From the NCBI GenBank assembly GCA_033065855.1, contig JAVXUO010000130.1:62001-126000 (forward strand): a DNA stretch of 64,000 nucleotides, in the 5' to 3' direction. Shown here one piece after another: positions 25,997 to 35,681 of the stretch (positions are counted from its first letter, which is position 1; every line of letters starts with the position of its first letter). Below the pieces are notes generated by a model that had not been told where the DNA came from, did no database searches, and was given only the letters and a program-made list of their open reading frames with translations. Both the position numbers and the translations under genes were made by a program. The DNA is from Escallonia rubra. Lineage: Eukaryota > Streptophyta > Magnoliopsida > Escalloniales > Escalloniaceae.

Positions 25997-27974
25997 ATGG
26001 AATTCAACCCTGGACCAGAAGATCCATCCATGTTATACGACCAAGCCAACCATATCAGTACGCTCATATGGGATGGTGGAGTAAGATACATTATTTATCA
26101 ACTTTCTTATTCTTACGAATGTTATATACCGTTTGTTTTGCTTAAATTATAAATATTAATTCGTAGGAAAGAGAACTTCTCACCACCGTAGAAGTATCTC
26201 ACTAGTTCACAGCATGGAAATTGAACAAGTCCCAGAAAAATATACTGCGTGGAATTGGGTTTGGGATTTTCACGCATGGGCAGATCTTTCAACAGCTTGA
26301 CCGGGCCTTGATTGGTGCTCTTGTTGAGAGGTGGAGAAGCGAAACAAATACTTTTCACTTCCCGCTCGGAGAGATGACAATTACCCTAGAAGATGTAGGG
26401 TTCATCTTAGGGTTACCGGTGACGAGACGGCCGGTAATTACTCCTTCGTCGAAAGCAACGAATAAGAGAACCGCTAGGAACTTTTTCACTTCGATACCCC
26501 AGGATCAATTTAGCAGTGGTGGTATAAATTTGAAGTGGTTGGTAGATACCTACGGGGTTTTGCCAGAAAACTATACGGGCCGTATGCTTGTGCTGTACAC
26601 ACAAGCCTTCCTCTTGTGGGTGATGGGGGCAATTTTATTCCCAACGACGTCGAAGAACACGGTCAGCGTGAAATATTTACCGTTGTTGGGTAACCTGCAT
26701 GAGGTTGGGGATTATTCATGGGGAGCAGCGGTTCTTTCGTATCTGTACCGAGCATTGCACAAGGCAACGAGGCCCGACTCTAAAGCCATATGTGCATGTC
26801 TCTCGCTATTGCATGTATATCATATAAATCATGTCTTCGTTATTGTTTTTTTTAATCGACGATATAAATATAATTTTCCCATGTTCTCAGGTGTGGTCTT
26901 ATGAACACCTTACTCCCGGTGCACCAACGCGAAGGGATGGAACCGATAAAGTGTGGCCTCGGTTGTGTGCTTGGGAGTACAGCCGGAGGGATAGCCACTA
27001 CCAGAGGAGAGTCGATCCCCATCATAACATTACGTACTATCGAGGGGAGTTCGACCGTCTATCTCCGGGCCAAATACGTTGGGCACCGTACATACGTTTG
27101 GCGCGACGGGTGGGAAAGTCGTTCGTCTTCACGCTCTCCGGGTTGCAGCGCAAACCCCTGATCCACTTCGAAGTCGCAGAGTGGCAGCTGCCAGACCGAG
27201 CAATGCGTCATTTTGAGTTGGAACAGGGTTTGCCAGCCGATGCCCTAGATATGAGGGTTGACAGGAACCCACCGGGTGTTGGATGGTTTGGCAAGGCCAA
27301 TGCGCACGAATTGTGCGTGGCCGAAATAGAGCTTTGGAGTTCTTGGCAGGACACACTGGCGGCCATCGTCTCGGAGCCTGACCCCGTTATCAGCATCGAA
27401 CAGTACGATGAGTGGTACTACCGCATCACGCGGAGGAGAGTAGCCCCAGTAAACTTTGAACGCGGGGAGAGGTATGCGCCTAGGGGTCAGATCGATGAGC
27501 GTATGGCATACAATCTCGTAAGTTGCCCAACAAGTCTGCTAGGGAATTGGTGGTCCTTCTGTAGTGGGGATGAGACAGGCTCAAGCGTCGTGGGGCGATT
27601 ACAGCGGCCCCTCCTTCAATTTGTTCCCGGAACCCCAACCCCTCTCTCAGAGTCAAGTCACATAAGACTGGCCTTTCGGAAACTACGATTTCTCCGAGGC
27701 ACTGCCCATTGTCCCGTGGGCGGGACCACTTGATGCCCCCGAAGGGCAATATCCCATGTTTGACCTCCCCGGAGGGCAATATCAGCCGGTCGGGGCCCCC
27801 GAAGGGGATTATCAGCCGGTCGAACCAGGAATTAGAGGACAATATCCCTTGCTCTTGCCCCCCGGCGGAGGGCAAGATTTGCCGGTTGACCCCCTAAAGC
27901 AGGGCAATATCCCCCGGTCGACCCCGAGGGCAATATTCGAAAGGGCATCCAGCCAGGCCCCTAAAGCTGCATAA
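25997..27974 (+). pseudogene. Plant mobile domain (PMD) protein gene of the MULE, damaged
   Basis: Exons are 25997-26080 (MEFNPGPEDPSMLYDQANHI...), 26167-26814 and 26891 onward, with clean GT-AG borders in phase 0. The protein has the PMD layout: an N-terminal PGP.DPS.L..Q..H block, then LIGALVERWRSETNTFHF, then GEMTITLEDVGFILGLPV, and the later YIELW-like block AEIELWSSW. PMD proteins (MAIN/MAIL group and transposon relatives) are nuclear and linked to silencing control. Lesions: an in-frame TAG at 26203-26205 (VSH*FTAW), and a frame change between about 27530 and 27600, after which the Pro/Gly/Gln-rich tail runs in another frame to 27974, itself with a TAA at 27663. The tail holds four to five copies of a PEGQYQPV-like unit. 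Translation could restart at 26221. It probably shares a promoter with the protease gene that follows directly. Confidence 0.85.
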
Positions 27975-28917
27975 ATGTGAGCTAATCCGAGCCCGTTATT
28001 TTAGCGGGCGCCCCCGAGACGAAGCGTTGTATGATGTGGATCACCCAGAGGGCATGAATTACAATGCCTTGTGGACAGAATTGGCCTCGCTGGCGCCGGG
28101 AGCTTGGTTAGACAACTTTGTCATCTCGCACTACGTGCAAATTCTGAGGCAAAGGTGTCGGGAGTAGCCAAACTTTGGTCCGCGGATTTTTATGTTGGAT
28201 GGTTTTTTTTTCATGGCATCCTAGTACAAGAGTGGGAAGACTGGGTCAATTCAAGGAAGGGGAGAGCCCTGGCCCAGTGGAGACTGTCCGCTAACCTACA
28301 AGCATATCTTGCTAGGGATAGTCCAGTGAGCGCAAGTGTTGCCGACGTGTTTCTAATCCCATTTATAGGGAATGCCCATTGGTACTTGGTTTGCTATGAA
28401 CCAGTAGAGAAGACAGTATCAGTCATCGACAGTCTCTACGATGATACCCCCTGATTTATGTGATTGAAATGTACCAAGGCATAGGCCAGTTGGGTGCCAT
28501 GGTAAGATCCTGTTTACTTCTTATTGTAACTTGCATATTGTAAAACTGATTAATCTTATTATGTTTGTTATGTTTAATGTTTAATGCTTATTATGTTTCT
28601 CGCAGAATCTATTTGCTGCCTTGGTCAATGGTAGGCGTCACGAGAGTGTACCGCGCAGGCCGAAGCTCATTTTTCGATTGAAGAGGCGTAGGCCCAAGCA
28701 ATATAATTCCTCGGACTGCGGTGTCTTCGTTTGCATGTACATGGATTACATTTGTCGGTCTGAGAGCCTCAAGAAGACTGTCTGGAGCCGAGAATGCATA
28801 CAAGGCTTTAGGTATAGGATGGCTTGGCAAATTATGAATGGCCGGCCTAGAGCTATTAGGTTTATTGTAAATTCGTGTAATGACGAGGATCCCGTAGGGG
28901 ATGAGTGCCCCCATTGA
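27975..28917 (+). pseudogene. Ulp1/SENP-type cysteine protease (C48) of the MULE, frameshifted
   Basis: The domain starts with SLAPGAWLDNFVISHYVQIL (about 28085-28145), the usual W-L-x-D-x-x-I entry helix of C48 peptidases. His (28377-28379, in NAHWYLVC), Asp (28428-28430, in VIDSLYDD), Gln (28699-28701) and Cys (28717-28719, in SSDCGVFVCMYMDY) complete the catalytic set. One intron runs 28502-28605 (donor ATG|GTAAG, acceptor CGCAG|AAT). Frame changes are needed near 28160 and near 28450, so the copy is broken although the active site is intact. Ulp1 enzymes remove SUMO; MULE-borne versions (for example the Kaonashi type) are known, with an unclear role. It begins with no gap after the PMD tail in an adjacent frame, so the two may once have been one fused gene. 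Confidence 0.85.
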
Positions 28918-29094
28918 CGTTGTAACATTATATTCACTATTTTAATAAACATATATTGAATGCGATTGATTGATTGACCGATATCGTTGTGTTGAATTCA
29001 GTTGAGTGTTTGATTTGTGGTCAGAGATAGCATTTTGGCTCATTGACTGATCTGTGATTTGCTTTGACCTGTGGGAAACAAAGTGTGGGCCAGT

Positions 29095-31045
29095 TTTGGT
29101 TTCTGTCTTTCTGCAGGGCCGTCCGCTATACTATATAGCGGATGTAGAGAGACAAAAAAAAGACAAAAAAAAATTAAGTGTTGGAGATCTGACTTTCTGC
29201 AAGGCCGTCCGCTACATAGTTAAGCAGACGTAGAGAGAAACAAAAAAAACTAAATGTTGTAAATCTGACTTTCTGCAGGGCTGTCCGCTATACTTAGACC
29301 TGACAAACGGTTCGACCCGCGTGGGTACGGGTAATACCCGGTCGGATCCGGGTAAAAATGGGTCGGATAATTTATACCTGGGTTTTTTTGGGTACAATTA
29401 TCTGGGATTTGTATTACCCGCGGGTAATACATTAATTTTTACAAAAAAAAATTAATATTCCTTAAATGTTTTTTTCTCCTTTCTTCCTTATTTTATTGTT
29501 TTATTACACTAACACAAATAGGACTTGGACATTCCCAATTACAATAATCTCTCCAAAGATCTATTACACACAACAGCCATATAAATATAATCAAGATTAG
29601 GCTTCTTGAATAAACAAAATAAAGCCAAAAAAGTTTCAAGATTAGTAGATATGCTCGACGATCAACACAAAATTCCCAATTACAATAATCATTCTCCAAA
29701 GATCACTATAATATCTAGATCAGGCTTCTTGAATAAACAAAATATGACCAAAAAAATCTAGATCTGGTCCACGGTCAACTCAACAACCATAAAATCAAGA
29801 TCCAGCTTCTTTAAACAAAATACAACCAAAAAAAATCGAGATCAGTAGATTTGGTCTACGGTCAACACAACAACCATAAAATCAAGAACATGTGGCGACG
29901 GTCAACAGATCTGGTGGCGACGCAGATCTGGTAGCGACGGTCAACAGATCGACGATGGAGGATAGAGCGACGATCGGCGACGGTCGGTCACTTACTCAAT
30001 CGGTGGCTGCAGTGACAGATTGACGACAAATGGAGTCGCGTTAGATCCGTGAGAATGAAGGGGAAGACAGAGTGGCAGGTGGCCTCGTGGTGGTAGATCT
30101 CGAGTGAGGGGCGGCGGGGAAGAACAGGGCGGTGGCGGCGGGGAAGAATATGTGAGAAGTGAGAAGAAGGGTATGAGAAATGAGAGCTAATGAAGAAAAA
30201 TAAGAGTGAAGGTTAGGGCACAGCACATATTGTTGTTTATATATATTTCAAAAAATGGGTAAACTGGGTAACCCGCCACCCGACCCGGACCGACCCGAAA
30301 ATTACGGTTCGGTTCGGGTACGAGTCTATTTTTAGCGGGTAGTGCAATAGTTACCCATACCCGGTATTTTGGACCGGGTAACGGGTACGAAAAATATTTT
30401 TCCAGGTCTAGCTATACTATATAGCGGACATAGAGATAAACCAAAAAAAAAACTAAGTGTTCGAGATCTGCAGGGCCGTCCGCTACATAGTTAAGCTGCG
30501 TAAAGAGAAACAAAAAAAAAACTAAGTGTTGGAGATCCGACTTTCTACAGGGCCGTCCGCTATACTATATAGCGGACGTAGAGAGAAACCAAAAAAAAAA
30601 AAAAACTAAGTGTTCGAGATCTGCAGGGCCGTCCGCTACATAGTTAAGCGGACGTAGAGAGAAACAAAAAAAAAATTAAGTGTTGGAGATCTGACTTTCT
30701 GTAGGGCCGTCCGCTATACTATATAGCGGACGTAGAGAGAAACAAAAGAAAACTAAGTGTTGGAGATCTGACTTTCTGCAGGGCCGTTCGCTATACTATA
30801 TAGCGGACGTAGAGAAACAAAAAAAAAAAACTAAGTGTTGGAGATCTGACTTTCTGCAAGGATGTCCGCTACATTGTTAAGCGGACGTAGAGAGAAACAA
30901 AAAAAACTAAGTGTTGGACAATTGTCTTTCTGTTGGACCGTCCGCTATATAGTATAGCGGATGTAGAGAGAAACAAAAAAAAAACTAGTGTTGTAGATCT
31001 GTCTTTTTGCGGGACCAAGTTGTACATAGTAAAGCGGACGGGCCT
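29095..31045. repeat. Array of 11 palindromic units, period about 77 bp
   Basis: Each unit reads CTGCAGGGCCGTCCGC, an 11-base centre, GCGGACGTAGAGAGAAAC, an A-run, then AACTAAGTGTTGGAGATCTG. Palindromes start near 29108, 29207, 29283/30411 (split by the hAT), 30476, 30553, 30629, 30707, 30785, 30862, 30939 and 31016. Spacing in the undisturbed part is 76-78 bp. Two centre types, TATACTATATA and TACATAGTTAA, largely alternate through units 1-7, suggesting an ancestral two-unit (about 154-bp) repeat. No coding frame crosses it. Confidence 0.92.
29295..30410. mobile_element. Non-autonomous hAT element nested in the palindrome array
   Basis: Terminal inverted repeats TAGACCTG and CAGGTCTA bound 1116 bp. 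A perfect 8-bp target duplication GCTATACT flanks it (29287-29294 and 30411-30418), the hAT hallmark. Subterminal regions are crowded with GGGTA/TACCC repeats, as expected for hAT transposase binding sites. No transposase frame. It is the same family as 56634-57498, sharing the CAAGATC...CTTCTTGAATAAACAAAAT and GGTCAACACAACAACC interior blocks. Confidence 0.95.
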
Positions 31046-31114
31046 GCAAAGAAAAACTAAGTGTTAAATTACAAATAAGCAGCATCGTTGACACAACGTG
31101 ACATTGGAGTATCT

Positions 31115-31543
31115 TTAGTCATCTTCATCTGACACTGGAGCATCGGAAACAGATCCAACTTTGAAGCTCATGTTCCAGTATACTTGTGCTTCATTGTTGT
31201 TGCCATCTTCATGTGCGTCACGTGCCATACGACGTAAGTTATGCCTACTTTGACGAACTCTCATTCTATTATTTTTCTCACGTATTCGATGCAATGCCCT
31301 TTCAAGCTCCATGTGTGTAATTCGAGGCATGTTGATTGCCTTTTGTCGAGGTATGGGTATATTCATGCGCCGTGAATCAGCTATTAAGACCTCATATTCA
31401 TTCATCCGATAAGACCACTCTGCATGTAATGTATTAACATAGCGTGATGAGTAACGCAAACTTGGACGCAAAGAATAGTGAAATTCATCTTCGCCCGCCC
31501 AGTAACCCATTGCTTCAAAAATATCTCGTGGAGTATATGACAT
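31115..31543 (-). CDS. Small basic protein A of the MULE (142 aa), unknown function
   Basis: This is an intact ORF of 142 aa. I do not recognise a named domain. It is homologous to the divergent ORF at 31917-32351. With a constant +2 offset and no gaps, the two share EW.YR (A: 42-46), a P-x-P motif (63-65), RIRxxNNRM (86-94) and a following Arg-rich stretch (95-108), which looks like a basic helix. The C-terminus is acidic (SDEDD). The minus-strand TATATATAAG at 31620-31611, about 68 bp before the ATG, is a good TATA box. It is undamaged, unlike the large genes of the element, which hints at younger age, relaxed reading-frame risk because of its small size, or selection. A nucleic-acid-binding role is a guess based on its basicity. 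Confidence 0.6.
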   Translation of the reverse strand: MSYTPRDIFEAMGYWAGEDEFHYSLRPSLRYSSRYVNTLHAEWSYRMNEYEVLIADSRRMNIPIPRQKAINMPRITHMELERALHRIREKNNRMRVRQSRHNLRRMARDAHEDGNNNEAQVYWNMSFKVGSVSDAPVSDEDD

Positions 31544-31916
31544 TTCGAGAGTTGTTATGAAACTGAGAGTATATCACTCTATGCCTTTTGCCCTTCATGC
31601 AATGCATGTACTTATATATACTTTGAAACGAGACCACTTTATTATATGTTACAGGTTCAACTTTATGAGATGTGACAAGTCTTTGCAAGAGACCAGAGAC
31701 TTGTCTTGTCACCAAAGACTTGTCTTCTCACTTACATGAGCATGCTATTGTCTCTAACTACCAATTAAGCAGAGTGTCAGTGTCCAGAGACTTGTCTTCT
31801 CACCAGAGATGGGCAGGCTATTGTGTAGCTATCACACCAATATATTGTGTATGTGTGTGTGTGGGCTTATTTATATATGTTAGCCATGCTCATCGCATTA
31901 GATGTACATAAGTTAA
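31544..31916. promoter_or_regulatory. Bidirectional promoter between the two small paralogues, with repeated motif
   Basis: 373 bp separate the two start codons. TATA-like boxes face both ways: minus TATATATAAG (31620-31611) and plus TTTATATATG (31870-31879). A motif AGACTTGTCTTCTCAC occurs three times in direct orientation (31695-31713, 31714-31731, 31786-31804), with a partial inverted copy at 31672-31685 (GTGACAAGTCTTTG). This looks like a shared cis-regulatory cluster. Confidence 0.65.
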
Positions 31917-32347
31917 ATGGCAAGAGTTCTTGGTAGTTCTAGTTATCGGGGACGTGAGACTGTGTGGTTGTTGTGTGAAAGGAACGACGACTACAAAGAA
32001 GTGAAGTACACGGATCCGAGAGAGTATTATGCAGGTTTACGAAGAGAATGGGCATATCGAGTTAAGGAATCAGAAGCACTACACCAAGATCTCACCACGC
32101 TGAGAGCACCTGTGCCGCAACGTCGTTCACTTAGTATGTCGAGGCGTAATGTTAAGCAGTGTAAGAAAGTTGTGTGCCGAATTCGTATGGAGAATAACCG
32201 GATGTTGCTGCGTAGAAAACGATTTTACATGCTTCAACTTGCGGAAGAAATGGCCGAGGCAAGTGGGAGGCACCTCAATTCAAACGAGAGAAACAATATT
32301 TTAACCAATGATCAGTATTTATCTTATGAGTATATGTCAAATGAAGA

Positions 32348-32351
<4 letters not shown>
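31917..32351 (+). CDS. Small basic protein B of the MULE (144 aa), unknown function, paralogue of A
   Basis: This is an intact ORF of 144 aa. Shared positions with protein A are EW.YR (44-48), P-x-P (65-67), RIRxxNNRM (88-96) and a Lys/Arg-rich segment (97-104, MLLRRKRF) running into a predicted helix (YMLQLAEEMAE). Identity is about 30% over the central 75 residues by eye, without gaps. The N-terminus differs from A (it lacks the IFEAMGYWAGE stretch), and the C-terminus is acidic (MSNEE). The stop codon touches a (AT)25 microsatellite. The two genes form a head-to-head duplicated pair, so the duplication was probably an inverted one. No function can be assigned. Confidence 0.6.

Positions 32352-32400
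<49 letters not shown>
32351..32400. repeat. (AT)25 microsatellite
   Basis: A perfect alternating AT run starts at the stop codon of small ORF B. It would sit in that gene's 3' UTR and could form a cruciform. Confidence 0.95.
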
Positions 32401-32402
<2 letters not shown>

Positions 32403-32738
32403 TCCTACTATATGTTAGGATTTCATTCCAACTAGCACTTATCCACATGTCATTCTAATAAGTGAACCCCGTCTTTCGATTTTTCAAGTGTTGGGAATTT
32501 CGGCTGCGCTAGACATTGTAGCGGACGACGATAATTCTGTTTTAATAAATTGGCGCCCGAAGACTTGTTTTAGTGACGGAATCTACAATCTCAATACCGA
32601 TTAACAATAAAAAAACGTACGATTCACAATCAACAATCTCAATATTGACGGAATCTCAAACGGCACAATAAAGAACCTAAAATTCTTCAAAGTCATGAAC
32701 ATCAACATAAATATTTTATTCATAACATAATTTAGGGT

Positions 32739-33203
32739 TCAACATTGGGGGAAAGAAATTTTTTCACAAGTGCTCCGATCAAACACCGTCACTTGAAAAT
32801 TCCACTTCCCCGTGTGTTCAAAAACTACAAAGTTCCCGAGTTGGAGGCCATGCTGCTGCACGAATTCGTTTCAACCCTCTGCGAAAGTAATTTGACCTTG
32901 GAGGCCGCGCTTTATCTTGATTCTTACATGCCATGACCCCTTGCGGCTGGTTAAAGTTGAATCGAAATAAATTGTGGTAACCCAATCGGAAAAGGCTACC
33001 GTTATGTCCTAACATATTCACAATACAAAAAATAGGTTAGTTTTTAACCAAAGATCAAACTTTTAACACAGGAAAACACAAAAGAAAGAGGGATGGCCTA
33101 CAAGTTCTGTATCAAAACCAGGCATCATGACCTTGAAGAAGTGTCTGCCTGCAAGGTGCATGTTGCCTACAAATTCGCTGCTGCTCAACGAATCAGAAGC
33201 CAT
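32739..33203 (-). pseudogene. B3 DNA-binding-domain gene carried by the MULE (two exons, one nonsense codon)
   Basis: Exon 1 is 33203-33102 (34 codons, MASDSLSSSEFVGNMHLAGR then HFFKVMMPGFDTEL). The intron 33101-33009 has GT-AG ends and phase 0. Exon 2 is 33008-32739 (89 residues and stop). Together they form one compact B3 domain of about 123 aa: FFKVMMPGF (strand 1), VAFSDW, WHVRIKI, ITFAEG*NEFVQQHGL, LGNFVVFEHTG and FQVTVFDRSTCEK. These match the REM/VRN1 type B3 pattern F.KV..P.F ... W.V ... F..GW..F...N.L..GD.LVF ... V.IFD..GCEK. The only lesion is an in-frame TGA (32871-32873) exactly where the conserved Trp (TGG) is expected. The B3 fold binds DNA. It sits between the small paralogues and the transposase, and palindromes lie upstream of it. 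Confidence 0.85.
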
Positions 33204-33399
33204 CACGCCGGGAAAGTCGCTGGAGGCGTCGCGACGTTGAGGGGAGGACGGGGCAGTCGCCAGAGGCGGCGTGGCGTCAGGGGGAGGACGGTGGTGTCGC
33301 CGGAGATGTGGGTCGCCATAGATGGGGTATTGGCTGGGTGAGATGTTCTAGACGGAGTGATAAGATGTGAAGCCGATCTGATTAATATATCACAGGATA

Positions 33400-33625
33400 G
33401 AGTCATCCGCTACATTGTATAGCGGACCAAAAGAAACCCAAACGTTTTTTTCTGCAATTTCGTCCACTATATTGTGTGGCGGACACAAAGACCAAAAAAT
33501 TAGGACTCTGCAGAGCCGTCCGCTGCATTGTATAGCGGACATAAAAGAAGGTCAAATTTTTCTAAAGTTCTGGAATTTTAAGACTCTGCAGAGGCGTCCG
33601 CTACAATATGTAGCGGACGGGGCTA
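33400..33625. repeat. Four more GTCCGC-N11-GCGGAC palindromes upstream of the B3 gene
   Basis: Copies lie near 33408, 33464, 33518 and 33595 with centres such as TACATTGTATA and TACAATATGTA. Their spacing (about 55-77 bp) is less regular than in the main array. They lie in the shared region between the B3 start and the transposase 3' end. Confidence 0.9.
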
Positions 33626-33768
33626 ATAAAAAAAATTTAACTTAGATTTGATGGCTCTCATGGGTCCATCAGAAAAAAAATTCCCAGTATTCGGTCAAAA
33701 AATTATTAGAAAAAAATTACAAAAAATTATTGCAAATGTCAAATAGACTTGATGGCTTATACAAAAAA

Positions 33769-35681
33769 TTAAAGGTCCACTGCAGCTTGTTCGTCCTCAT
33801 CTTCGGCGTCATCTTCTTCCCCGTCTTGCAAACCCCCTGGACTTATCCCCAGTGCCTTGTAATGGTTCCGCTTGTCGTGGTCGGTCATTTTGTTGCACAA
33901 TGCACACCTTCTCAGCTTTTTAGGTTGAATTGCCGTTTCAATAGAGCTTTTCATCACCGTAGATCTCTTGCAGCCTTTCATTTGCGATATAATTGGATCC
34001 AAAGGCCGGATATCATTGTCGTCTTCCTCCCCCGGCTCGTCATCTTCTGATCCCGTTGTAGGCTCGGTGTCAACCACATTGGTGACTGAAGCTGCTTCCA
34101 ACTGGTCGAGGATGAGCTCTTGCTGCTGAGCTACCTTGAGGAGATGTTTATATCCGACCATTGTAGCAGCACCCTTTACGGACAAACAGGTGAACATCGT
34201 CACCAGATGATTATACCGCAACGTCTCTGATTCTTCAAAGTCAGTATACGGGTGCTCCGGAAAGGCAATGGTACCGTGCAACCTGTTTGCACCTTTCGTC
34301 CACCGCGGCAAGACGTATTTATCGGGGATTGTCCTGATACGAAACTCTTCAAATTGGTAGCTGTACCCACGTAACTATCGATCGTGGCATTCATAGATTC
34401 ACTCTTGCTCGTCGTTTTCATGCCCGCAGAAAAATGCCTCCTCGTGTAAACGCCAAGCCATTGCTCTTTGAGCTCGTACAAGTGCTGGAGCCACTCGTTG
34501 TCTTGCAATGAGTAATCCTCAACAAGCTTTTCCCACCTCTCCTCGAATTCCTCAATCGTTAACGACTTGTTAACGCAACTGTCAAAATCCTGTTTAAAGT
34601 GTGGAAACTTTGCATACACGTGATGCAAACGTTCAGGGTATTTGTTGCTTATGTGCCAAGTGCACAAGTTGTGTCGAGTATCTGGGAAGACGGTGGCAAT
34701 AGCCTTCTTCATTGCCAAATCTTGATCGGTGATGATAACTTTCGGTGCTTTGTTGTTCATGGCTTCCAACCACGCCCTAAACAACCATTCAAAAGAACTC
34801 TCGCTCTCGTCCCTTAACAAGGCGAACCCGAATATGATGGAGTGATAATGATGATTGACCCCCCATGAAAGGGGCGAACGGCATCGAGTACTTGTTGGTA
34901 CGGTATGTGGTGTCGAAAGTCATGACATCCCCAAAATGCTTATAAGCAAGCCTCAAATGACCGTTGACCCAAAATATTGTGCTAACTCGATGCTCGTCGT
35001 CAAGTTTATAATCGAAGGTAAACTGCGGGTCCTCCATCTACATCCGTTTCAATAGGCTCATTGTGGCTTGAGCATTATTGAGGTCATACGCGGCTCGTCT
35101 ATAGGTTCGGACCGCGTTACGAACGTCTGTCGTGTTAAAGTTTAAATTTTGAATTCTCCCAGCCTGTTCAGCAAGAACATTAATCATGTCGGTAGGTCCT
35201 AGTCGCGCATCGCTCATTGTGTGAATGAGGCTCCTCGCGACCTTACCCATCTTCTTGTGTTGATGCATCTGACTCACCTTAAAGGGGATACTAACAGGTG
35301 ATTGTGTGCCAGTTCCAGGCCGATAATAAGCCAATGATCTTGCTTGGGTTTATAGCTTACGAACATCTTGACCTGGCAATTCGTGCGCGCAAAGCAGTCC
35401 CGTTTTCTACGCGAATATCTTATTTCGTCATCACTGTCATCGTTGCCTACGCGTGTCTCATTTTGCACTGAATTTCTGCCCCTATGACACTCGTATAAGC
35501 GAGAGCATATCTTTTTCGTTACGTTGCTTGTTCTTGTAGTCTTTATTCTAATGCCAAAACCAACCCTCAATGAGTACGCTCGGAAACATTCTCCAGCTTC
35601 TTCCAATATTCGAAAGGTTCGTCCTAGATATGGATCACTAGCATCTACGGGGGTGTTGGAGCTCGACACGAAATCAGACAT
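33769..35681 (-). pseudogene. FAR1-type MULE transposase, damaged
   Basis: A likely start is the Met of MSDFVSSSNTP (35681). The FAR1 DNA-binding region is at about 35600-35290 (GRTFRILEEAGECFRAYSLR, CFARTNCQVKMFVS, HNHLLVSP). The MULE catalytic region is at about 35030-34370: DTTYRTNKYSMPFAPFMG (first Asp), VIITDQDLAMKKAI (second Asp), NLCTWH, and KSESMN (probable catalytic Glu). Lesions: a frame change near 35290; TAG at 35038-35040 between KRM and MEDPQF; one extra G in a G run near 34860; and at about 34352 a junction joining YVGTATNLK to EFRIRTIPDKYVLPRW, which omits the stretch that should hold the SWIM zinc finger (about 100 aa). The tail is acidic with CALCNKMTDHDKRNHY, a Cys/His knuckle-like motif. 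The transposase would act at the terminal repeats. It is dead in this copy. Confidence 0.9.

Noticed and set aside
26413..26604. Minus-strand ORFs across the PMD gene (also 27129-27396, 27480-27875)
   Set aside because: They are antisense shadows of the conserved PMD coding exons.
29095..31045. CRISPR-like array
   Set aside because: Regularly spaced palindromes superficially resemble one, but the unit is 77 bp with conserved rather than unique spacers, and it lies inside a plant DNA transposon.
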